Shown: in pieces, positions 43,809 through 50,822 of the stretch
Numbering within the stretch: position 1 is the first letter of the stretch
Layout: every line of letters starts with the position of its first letter
NCBI GenBank assembly: GCA_021769295.1
Contig: JAETTD010000006.1
Span: 62,001-126,000, forward strand
Reading direction: 5' to 3'
DNA length: 64,000 nucleotides
Origin: Bacillota bacterium
GTDB taxonomy: Bacteria; Bacillota; Clostridia; Peptostreptococcales; Anaerovoracaceae
The notes under the pieces: model-generated
The model's input: the letters and a program-made list of their open reading frames with translations, nothing else
What the model was told of the DNA's origin: nothing
The model's database searches: none
Program-made: the position numbers and the translations under genes

Positions 43809-45077
43809 ATGAAGATAACCAAAAAACTTACGGCTCTGCTTATGGCAGCGATTATGGCCTTTACCACAGCGTCATGCGGATCGAGCGAAAGCGAACCTCA
43901 GGAACTTAACGTGTTCGTGATGAGCCCCGACATGTACATGGAAAGCTTTCTGGCTTCCTATACGGGAGAAAACGGCAATATAACCACCAATGTGGAAATA
44001 GGCCTTTCCAATATCGACATGGACACGGGAGACATATTGAAACTCCTTAATACCAAGCTCATGAGCAACGACGGCCCTGACATCATAATACTGGACGATA
44101 TAAATCCGAAAGGATACATAGAGTCAGGACAGCTGGCAGACCTGAGCGACATAGTAAAGGATAACAAGGACCTCATCGGGGGTGTTGCCGAAAGCGGCAA
44201 GAGCGGCAAGGGCATCTATTATATACCGGCTTCTTTCAGCTTCATAACGGAGACGAAAAAAGCGGGTGCGGATATAGATTTTACGGATATGGAATCCTTT
44301 ATATCTTCTATGAAAGCCGGGGGATATATGAGCGGCGCCTATGAAAATCAGGCTGTCCTCTGGTACAGGACTGAGATTGAGCCTCAGATAAGGGAGAAGA
44401 AAAAGGTTACCGAAGAAGAAGTCACCGGATATTTTGAGAAGCTTAATGCCATGACGGACTTATTCTCATGGGAAGAGAGAGGCATGAAAAAAGTTTCCCT
44501 GTATGCCGGAAACTTCCAGATAAATCCGCTGTCCGAGTTCGACAGGATACACTTCGGCAAATTTGATGCTGCAAGGGACTACACTGAAGGAATAGGGACT
44601 CTCCAAAGGCTTTACTCTATGGCGGCAGACGGCGACATAAGCTTTGAGTACACTAAAAAGGACGGGGAAAATATTTATATTCCAAGGTGCATAATAGCCG
44701 TCAATGAAAACAGCAAGAACAAAAAGGCTGCAATGAAAATGGTGGAATACATGCTCTCAGACGAAGGTCAGCGTGATGTTGTTGAAAACGGCGGATACTT
44801 CCCTGTAAGCAGAAAGATAATTGAAGAGGAACTGGAAGCCTTCGGCGAGGAGGATTTTTACACCGACGGCGGGCACCACCATGTTAAAGCGTTTTCAGAA
44901 GGAGCAAAGGAAGAAATCATGGCGGCCGTAGATAACCTGAAGTATGAATCCTACAGCGACGTGTATTTAATGGAAATAATCCTGTCAGGGGCAATGGACT
45001 ACATCAACGGCAACGAAACTCTTGAAAATGCAGTGACCAAAACCGTAAGCAAGGCCAACATCTACCTTGCGGAGTAA
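43809..45077 (+). CDS. Extracellular solute-binding protein (family 1 type)
   Basis: A 422-aa lipoprotein with signal MKITKKLTALLMAAIMAFTT and lipobox TASC. It is a two-lobed binding protein with LNVFVMSPDMY near the start, NDGPDIIILDDINPKGYIESG for the ligand-site region and SKNKKAAMKMVEYMLSDEGQ, then VENGGYFPVSRK near the end, as in family 1 (sugar) proteins. It would deliver its ligand to the permeases at 39648 and 40490. It is the last gene of the operon and is followed by a family B hairpin. Whether the ligand is a sugar or, in this context, a peptide is open. Confidence 0.87.
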   Translation: MKITKKLTALLMAAIMAFTTASCGSSESEPQELNVFVMSPDMYMESFLASYTGENGNITTNVEIGLSNIDMDTGDILKLLNTKLMSNDGPDIIILDDINPKGYIESGQLADLSDIVKDNKDLIGGVAESGKSGKGIYYIPASFSFITETKKAGADIDFTDMESFISSMKAGGYMSGAYENQAVLWYRTEIEPQIREKKKVTEEEVTGYFEKLNAMTDLFSWEERGMKKVSLYAGNFQINPLSEFDRIHFGKFDAARDYTEGIGTLQRLYSMAADGDISFEYTKKDGENIYIPRCIIAVNENSKNKKAAMKMVEYMLSDEGQRDVVENGGYFPVSRKIIEEELEAFGEEDFYTDGGHHHVKAFSEGAKEEIMAAVDNLKYESYSDVYLMEIILSGAMDYINGNETLENAVTKTVSKANIYLAE

Positions 45078-45094
45078 AGTTATAATAATGTGGG

Positions 45095-45133
45095 AATGCC
45101 GTGAATCTTGAAAATTTATTCAATCACGGCATT
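45095..45133 (+). terminator. Hairpin of repeat family B (B3) after the binding-protein gene
   Basis: AATGCCGTGA (45095-45104) pairs with TCACGGCATT (45124-45133). The sequence between, ATCTTGAAAATTTATTCAA, makes this a single family B unit as in B1 and B2. It stands where a terminator is expected but has no T run. Confidence 0.6.
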
Positions 45134-45136
45134 GAG

Positions 45137-45266
45137 GTATACAAGAGGTATACAAATCAGAGGAATCCGTATACAAAGTATACGAAAACTCCGAAAAGGT
45201 ATACCTCAGGTATACACGTGAGCCAAAACCGTATACAAAGTATACGGAAATCGCAAAAAAGTATAC
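45137..45266 (+). repeat. GTATAC palindrome array, copy C2
   Basis: Nine perfect GTATAC sites lie at 45137, 45148, 45169, 45178, 45199, 45210, 45231, 45240 and 45261. The intervals are 11, 21, 9, 21, 11, 21, 9 and 21, so every site lies on nearly the same helix face. Shared blocks with C1 include AGGAATCC, CCGAAAA, CCTCAGGTATACA and CGCAAAAAAGTATAC. The remaining gene-free part (45267-45433) starts with an unusually GC-rich, C-biased 80 bp and then an A/T-rich promoter region (TTGCAA at 45383). Confidence 0.9.
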
Positions 45267-45433
45267 GAGCGCCGCAGGGCGCACCGCACCCTCGCCGAGT
45301 GCGCCGCCCCCCGACGAGCCCTGCACCCCCGGTCTCACCGACCCCGCAATGTTTTGATTTTGTTTTTGTTTTGGTTAAGATATTGCAAAGACAGCTTGCC
45401 CGATGTTAAAATAAAATAAAAAGGAGGGATTGG

Positions 45434-47713
45434 ATGCATATACCCCCATTGATTTCTGACCTTGCAGTGATGCTTATAACGGCGGGGCTTATTACCATTC
45501 TGTTTAAAAAGCTTAAGCAACCTCTGGTTCTTGGCTACATTCTTGCGGGCTTTCTTGTAAGCTCTTATTTTCCGTTTTTTCCGACAGTAGTAGATACAGA
45601 AAACATAAAGACGTGGAGCGAGATAGGAATTATATTTCTGATGTTTCATCTCGGTCTTGAGTTTAACCTGCACAAACTGGCAAAGGTAGGCAGTACCGCC
45701 ATAATCACTGCCATAGTGGAAGTTGCGGGAATAATTCTGTGCGGATTCGGAGCAGGAAAGCTGCTGGGATTCGGAACTACGGACAGCATAGTCCTCGGCG
45801 GAATGCTTTCCATGAGTTCGACCACAATTATAATCAAAGCTTTTGAGGAGATGAATCTCAAAAAACAAAAGTTTACGGAAATTGTGTTTGGCACTCTGAT
45901 AGTTCAGGACATCGTGGGAATTTTTATGATGGTAATCCTGTCCACAATATCCGTCAGCAAGAACGTATCAGGCGGTGAAGTTGCAGAGAGCCTTTTTGTG
46001 ATGATACTTTATCTGGTAATATGGCTGATATTGGGTATATATTTCCTTCCTACATTTTTAAATAAAACCATACGGTTGATGAACGATGAGATGCTTCTTG
46101 TGGTTTCCCTCGGCGTCTGCTTCGGCATGGTAATGCTTGCCAATGCGCTGGGATTTTCAACGGCTCTCGGAGCGTTTCTGGCCGGCTCCCTTCTGGCAGG
46201 AACCGTTCACGTGGAAAGAATCGAGCACCTGTCAAAAGGTGTAAAAGATTTGTTTGCGGCAGTGTTTTTCCTGTCTGTGGGCATGATGGTAGACCCGGAA
46301 GCTTTGGCAGAATATGCGGTGCCTATAATAGTGATAACTATCATAACTATTGTAGGTAAACTTATATTTTCACCTCTTGGAATGCTCCTTTCCGGACAGG
46401 ATTTGGAGACATCGCTGCTGGGAGGATTTTCTCTTGCGCAGATTGGAGAATTTGCATTTATCATAGCCTCCCTCGGTATGGACCTTGGAGTTACCGGTGC
46501 GTATCTGTACCCTATAGTGGTTTCGGTATCCGTAATCACGACATTTACCACGCCGTTCTTTATAAATGCGGCCCCCGGCTTTGTTACGCTGGTAAACAAG
46601 CGGCTGCCTGATAAGGCCTTCAAAAAACTCGACCGCTACACTTCGCCGGAACAGGCGGAAAACGAAAAGGACAGCGAATGGAATTTGTATATCAAAAAAT
46701 ACTTTTCAAGACTGGTGGTGTTCGGCGGCATCATGCTGTTTATAGTTCTACTGGGATTGCATGTGCTGGAACCTGCCCTCAGGCCTCATATGGAGGAATT
46801 GACTTCTCGCATAGTTACATGCATTGTCATATACGGAGTAATGGCCATATTTGTAGGGCCGCTGATGAACCTTCATAACAACCTGTTTACCTCTTTATGG
46901 CTGAAAAGAAAATCCTTCAGACTGCCGCTGATAGTTCTCAATACAATCAAAGTGGCGGTGGTAGCCATAATCGCCATGATTCCTTTGGGAAGCCTGTTTC
47001 AGATACAGCCTATATGGCTGCTGTTTGTGGTGATAGCTGTAGTGGCCCTTCTCGGAAAATACGACGGAATGACCGGTTGGTACCTCCAGCTGGAAACACG
47101 TTTTTTAAGGAATTTCAACGAACTCATCATCGAGAAGGAAGAAGAAAAAGGCGGAAAACAGATGTGGCTCCACGACAAGCTTCACATAATTTCATTTATA
47201 GCTCCCGAAGACGGAAACTTTCTCGGCACTTCTCTCGACCAACTGGAATGGGGACACAGCTATAACGTATACGTGGTGAAAATAAGGCGCGGAAGTCATA
47301 CATACATTCTCCCAAAAGGCACCGAAACGATTCACGCAGGAGATAAGGTATATGTCATAGGCGAGGAAAGAGCGATAATGAACTTTTATAAGCTCATAGA
47401 TTCCGAGCCTTGCAAGCGAATGAGGACTTTGCGTGAGTTCATGGACAGCGGATATGCCGATGTGGAAAAGGCGCTTTCCGTATGCGCAGTCAAAATCACG
47501 GGAGAAGAACCTTTTGCGGGCAAATCCATAAAGAGCGGAAATGTACGCAAACAATGGAACTGTATGATTTTGGGACTTCAAAGAGGCGGACTCCCTATAA
47601 TAATGCCCAACGTGAGCATGATAGTTTCAAAGGGAGATATAATGTGGGTGATAGGCTCCAACAACAATGTGGGCCGCCTTGCATCGGAATTTTCCGAATA
47701 TATAGAAAAATAA
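45434..47713 (+). CDS. CPA2-type cation/proton antiporter with TrkA-C regulatory tail
   Basis: A 759-aa membrane protein. Residues 1-385 form a CPA2 (KefB/GerN-like) exchanger with the crossed-helix elements FLMFHLGLEFN, IVQDIVGIF (Asp of the ion site) and AFLAGSLLAGT. Residues 410-540 add four more membrane segments. The C-terminal part has two TrkA-C-like nucleotide-sensing units (NFLGTSLDQLEWGHSYNVYV and FAGKSIKSGNVRKQW, ending KGDIMWVIGS). It would exchange K+ or Na+ for H+ under control of a bound ligand. AAAAGGAGGG precedes its ATG, and it is outside the C1-C2 interval. Confidence 0.9.
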   Translation: MHIPPLISDLAVMLITAGLITILFKKLKQPLVLGYILAGFLVSSYFPFFPTVVDTENIKTWSEIGIIFLMFHLGLEFNLHKLAKVGSTAIITAIVEVAGIILCGFGAGKLLGFGTTDSIVLGGMLSMSSTTIIIKAFEEMNLKKQKFTEIVFGTLIVQDIVGIFMMVILSTISVSKNVSGGEVAESLFVMILYLVIWLILGIYFLPTFLNKTIRLMNDEMLLVVSLGVCFGMVMLANALGFSTALGAFLAGSLLAGTVHVERIEHLSKGVKDLFAAVFFLSVGMMVDPEALAEYAVPIIVITIITIVGKLIFSPLGMLLSGQDLETSLLGGFSLAQIGEFAFIIASLGMDLGVTGAYLYPIVVSVSVITTFTTPFFINAAPGFVTLVNKRLPDKAFKKLDRYTSPEQAENEKDSEWNLYIKKYFSRLVVFGGIMLFIVLLGLHVLEPALRPHMEELTSRIVTCIVIYGVMAIFVGPLMNLHNNLFTSLWLKRKSFRLPLIVLNTIKVAVVAIIAMIPLGSLFQIQPIWLLFVVIAVVALLGKYDGMTGWYLQLETRFLRNFNELIIEKEEEKGGKQMWLHDKLHIISFIAPEDGNFLGTSLDQLEWGHSYNVYVVKIRRGSHTYILPKGTETIHAGDKVYVIGEERAIMNFYKLIDSEPCKRMRTLREFMDSGYADVEKALSVCAVKITGEEPFAGKSIKSGNVRKQWNCMILGLQRGGLPIIMPNVSMIVSKGDIMWVIGSNNNVGRLASEFSEYIEK

Positions 47714-47732
47714 AAAAATTTCAAAAAAAGTA

Positions 47733-47786
47733 TTGACAATTGAGCATAAGTTCAACTATAATAAACACAGTTGAACAAGTGCTCAA
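47733..47786 (+). promoter_or_regulatory. Metal-responsive promoter with two ArsR-type operators
   Basis: TTGACA (47733-47738), 18 bp, TATAAT (47757-47762). The spacer holds TTGAGCATAAGTTCAA (47740-47755), and TTGAACAAGTGCTCAA (47771-47786) follows the -10. The two are related imperfect palindromes of the TGAxCA-x2-TGxTCA type used by ArsR/SmtB metal repressors, and together form a larger inverted repeat. An ArsR gene lies at 60913-61242 and could act here; this is inference. Confidence 0.82.
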
Positions 47787-47816
47787 TTATTTTTCAGAAA
47801 ATACGGAGGAAATAAA

Positions 47817-48038
47817 ATGAAAAAGACTTACTTACTGGACGGACTTTGCTGTGCAAACTGCGCTGCTAAAATTGAGAAAGGCGTTGCCGATATAGACGGC
47901 GTAACAAGCGCATCGGTAAGCTTTTTAACCACCAAGCTGGTATTTGAAGGAGACGATGACAAGATGGACGAAATCGTCAAAAAGGCAAAAAAAGTAGTGA
48001 AAAAAATTGAACCTGATGTAAAAATGGAAGAACTGTAA
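47817..48038 (+). CDS. Heavy-metal-associated (HMA) domain protein
   Basis: A 73-aa single HMA domain, the ferredoxin-fold metallochaperone unit. The metal site is CCANC (residues 11-15, a CxxC with an extra Cys) near the start, followed by IDGVTSASVSFLTTKLVFEG. The lysine-rich C-terminal helix is KKAKKVVKKIEP. It lies just before a Cd/Zn ATPase that lacks its own N-terminal HMA domain, so this protein probably replaces it in trans. CGGAGG precedes the ATG, and a strong repressor-controlled promoter lies upstream. Confidence 0.93.
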   Translation: MKKTYLLDGLCCANCAAKIEKGVADIDGVTSASVSFLTTKLVFEGDDDKMDEIVKKAKKVVKKIEPDVKMEEL

Positions 48039-48070
48039 TAGCGAGTGACAGGGGATATGGGAGGCAAGAT

Positions 48071-49909
48071 ATGAAGAAGCGCATAATAAGAATAGCCATA
48101 GGAGCAGCCGTATTTGCTGCGGCGATTCTGATGCCGGAAACCTTGTGGCAGGTAGAACTGGGAGTTTTTCTGGCAGCCTATATCATAATAGGATACAAGG
48201 TAATATGGAAAGCTGTCAGGGGAATAATCAACGGACAGATGCTTGATGAAAACTTTCTTATGGCTGTGGCATCTATCGGAGCGTTCTTTGTGGGAGAATA
48301 TCCCGAGGCTGTTGCGGTAATGCTGTTTTATCAGATTGGAGAGCTTTTTGAGGATTATGCGGTCGGCAAATCACGAAGGTCCATAACGGAGCTGATGAAC
48401 ATAAGACCGGACAGCGCAAATCTCAAGACTGAAGACGGTATAGAAGAGGTAGACCCGGGCAAGGTTAATCCGGGAGACATAATAATAATAAGACCGGGCG
48501 AAAAAGTTCCGCTGGACGGAAAGATCATAGAAGGGGTATCATCTCTCAATACGGCGGCATTGACAGGGGAGTCGCTGCCAAGGGAAGTATATGAGGGAGA
48601 CGAAGTTTTAAGCGGATGCGTCAACGTAAACGGTTTGCTCACCGTTGAAGTCACCAAGCCGTTCGGAGAATCTACCGTCAGCAAGATTCTGGATCTGGTG
48701 GAAAACTCCGCGGTTAAGAAGGCCAAGACAGAAAACTTTATAACAAGGTTTGCGGTTATATATACGCCGTTGGTAGTAGGCGCTGCCCTGCTGCTGGCCA
48801 TTCTGCCGCCTCTGCTCATAGAAGGTGCGCTGTGGCAGGATTGGATTTACAGAGCTCTCAACTTCCTTGTAGTGTCATGTCCGTGCGCTTTGGTAATATC
48901 GGTGCCTTTAAGCTTCTTCGGAGGAATAGGGGGAGCATCCAGAGCAGGTGTACTGGTCAAGGGAAGCAACTATCTTGAAGCTGTATCCAAGGCTGAATAT
49001 GTGGTTATGGATAAGACGGGAACTCTGACTGAAGGAGTATTCCATGTTGAGAATATCTTTGCAGAAGAAGGCTTTGAGGAAGAGTCAATATTGGAATACG
49101 CAGCAATGGCAGAAAGTTATTCAAATCATCCTATTTCCCAATCATTGAAGACGGCTTACAGCAAGGAAATAGACGAATCGCAGATAAGCGATGTTTCCGA
49201 AATAGCGGGCAAAGGCGTGGTGGCATACGTTCAGGGACGACGCATAGCGGTAGGAAACAGAAAACTTATGGACGACGAGACGGAATTCAAAGGCGAATTT
49301 GCGATTCGCAAAGGCGGTACACAGGTATATGTTTCCGTAGACGGTGCATACGGAGGCTGTATACTGCTGGCTGACAAAGTTAAGGATGACAGTAAGGAAA
49401 CCATAGCGCTGCTTAAAAAAGCAGGTATACAGACCGTCATGCTTACCGGCGACAGCAAAGAGGCAGGAGAAAAAGCTGCTTCTGAGTTGGGAATAAGCAA
49501 GGTTTATACCGGATTGATGCCTGCCGACAAGGTAGCGATTGTGGAAGAGCTTATGAGTACAAAGTCGGAAAAAGGAAAGCTGATATTTGTAGGCGACGGC
49601 ATTAACGACGCACCCGTATTGGCAAGAGCTGACATAGGAATCGCCATGGGAGGATTGGGTTCCGACGCTGCCATTGAAGCTGCTGACATGGTAATTATGA
49701 ATGACCGTCCGTCAAAGCTTGCGCAGATTATTAAGATATCCAAGAAAACCATGACCATAGTATACGAGAACATCGTCTTTGCCCTCGGCGTAAAGATTGC
49801 GATTCTCATTTTAAGCGCCCTCGGCATGGTAGGCCTGTGGGTGGCCGTATTCGGAGATGTGGGAGTAGCAATGCTTGCAATCCTCAATGCTCTGAGATGT
49901 TTGAAATAA
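48071..49909 (+). CDS. Cd2+/Zn2+-type P1B ATPase
   Basis: A 612-aa metal-exporting P-type ATPase. The CPC metal motif is at 270-272, the phosphorylated Asp at 314 in DKTGTLTE, and TGES, HPIS, TGDSKEAG and GDGINDAPVLA are all present. The Lys/Asp-rich variant with CPC and the VGxN-type end (RCLK) fit the Cd/Zn/Pb (P1B-2) group. At 612 aa it is short because the N-terminal HMA domain is encoded separately at 47817. The gap to that gene is 32 bp, so both share the metal-responsive promoter. It gives resistance to excess Zn or Cd by export. Confidence 0.92.
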   Translation: MKKRIIRIAIGAAVFAAAILMPETLWQVELGVFLAAYIIIGYKVIWKAVRGIINGQMLDENFLMAVASIGAFFVGEYPEAVAVMLFYQIGELFEDYAVGKSRRSITELMNIRPDSANLKTEDGIEEVDPGKVNPGDIIIIRPGEKVPLDGKIIEGVSSLNTAALTGESLPREVYEGDEVLSGCVNVNGLLTVEVTKPFGESTVSKILDLVENSAVKKAKTENFITRFAVIYTPLVVGAALLLAILPPLLIEGALWQDWIYRALNFLVVSCPCALVISVPLSFFGGIGGASRAGVLVKGSNYLEAVSKAEYVVMDKTGTLTEGVFHVENIFAEEGFEEESILEYAAMAESYSNHPISQSLKTAYSKEIDESQISDVSEIAGKGVVAYVQGRRIAVGNRKLMDDETEFKGEFAIRKGGTQVYVSVDGAYGGCILLADKVKDDSKETIALLKKAGIQTVMLTGDSKEAGEKAASELGISKVYTGLMPADKVAIVEELMSTKSEKGKLIFVGDGINDAPVLARADIGIAMGGLGSDAAIEAADMVIMNDRPSKLAQIIKISKKTMTIVYENIVFALGVKIAILILSALGMVGLWVAVFGDVGVAMLAILNALRCLK

Positions 49910-49932
49910 TGTGAAGGAACTATAATTGCGGC

Positions 49933-50240
49933 GTTGGCTTTTTGAAAGGGCACCTCTCAAAAAGCCAACGTTTATTCCAATAACTGTAAATTATCAGGAG
50001 CTTTCTATGGCTTTGTTGGCTTTTTGAGCTCCTCACCTGAATTTGGCTTACGAAAAACGGTAAAACTGTAGGCCAATTTTGTTTCTCATCGAAAAAAAGC
50101 CAACGTTGATACATTTCGGCGCAGGTCGGCGCAGGTTTGAAAGGTATTATGTAAACTTATGTTGGCTGTTTTTTGGATTTTTCAAGATTCCGCCAACATT
50201 CGCCATTGGGGCTGTTTTCCCGCCCTACCCAACATTCGCC
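49933..50240 (-). repeat. Dispersed repeat family A, copy A4 (inverted)
   Basis: It opens with a perfect 13-bp hairpin (49933-49945 with 49957-49969; GTTGGCTTTTTGA) that can end the ATPase transcript. Reading rightward the modules are c' (49957-50028), b' (TTTGGCTTACG to TGTAGGCCAATTTT, about 50041-50084) and a' (AAAAAGCCAACGTTG to TTATGTTGGCTG, about 50093-50170), exactly the reverse of A1 and A3. A tail with GCCAACATTCGCCAT and CCAACATTCGCCAT follows. It occupies most of the gene-free stretch 49910-50297. Confidence 0.87.
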
Positions 50241-50297
50241 ATGAAACTAATTTTCCGCTCTCCCGCAATTCAGCCAAACAATTCGAAGACGTATACC

Positions 50298-50358
50298 TTG
50301 ACAAATAGCCTTCTTGACGCTATAATTGTTGCATGTCAAACAGTTTGATGTATGACAA
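50298..50358 (+). promoter_or_regulatory. marR-ABC promoter with inverted-repeat operator
   Basis: TTGACA (50298-50303), 17 bp, TATAAT (50321-50326). An inverted repeat of about 33 bp centred at 50342 follows directly (TTGTTGCATGTCAAAC with GTTTGATGTATGACAA), covering the start point. It is the natural site for autorepression by the MarR protein encoded next. Confidence 0.85.
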
Positions 50359-50376
50359 TTATTAAACAAAGGTGAT

Positions 50377-50820
50377 ATGATGAAAAACAAAGATATAGGA
50401 AGGCAGCTCGGAGCTATTACGCACCTGGTAAAAAGAACCATAGAGAGCGAAAGCTCAAGCGAATTGATGAAAATTTCAGCAGCCAACGGATATATATTAT
50501 TTTATTTGTACGAAAATAAGGATAGAGACGTTTTCCAAAAAGATTTGGAAGAGGCTTTTGACATAACCAGGTCTACCACCTCCAAAATTCTTTCGCTTAT
50601 GGAGGCAAAAGGTTTGGTAAAGAGGGGGACTGTTGCAGGAGATGCGAGGCTTAAAAAAATTGCCATAACGGAAAAGGGCGAGGAGATGAGGAGGACTCTT
50701 ATAGAAAACAGAGAGCGTATGGAGGCGAGACTCACGGAAGGATTTACCGAAGAAGAGAAGGCGCAGCTATATTCATATCTGAAACGTATGAAGGACAACA
50801 TGAAAAGGGGGAATGTGTAG
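50377..50820 (+). CDS. MarR-family transcriptional regulator
   Basis: A 147-aa winged-helix repressor. The recognition region is FQKDLEEAFDITRSTTSKIL (about 50-69), with the wing AGDARLKKIAITEKG. It starts with two ATG codons behind AAAGGTGA. It is the first gene of an operon with two ABC half-transporters (2-bp gap), the standard arrangement for a ligand-sensing repressor of a drug exporter, and its promoter carries a long inverted repeat. Confidence 0.93.
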   Translation: MMKNKDIGRQLGAITHLVKRTIESESSSELMKISAANGYILFYLYENKDRDVFQKDLEEAFDITRSTTSKILSLMEAKGLVKRGTVAGDARLKKIAITEKGEEMRRTLIENRERMEARLTEGFTEEEKAQLYSYLKRMKDNMKRGNV

Positions 50821-50822
50821 AT

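Noticed and set aside
27351..45266. Island as an integrative or conjugative element
   Set aside because: No integrase, relaxase or conjugation genes lie between the arrays, so mobility can only be by recombination of the repeats, which is unproven.
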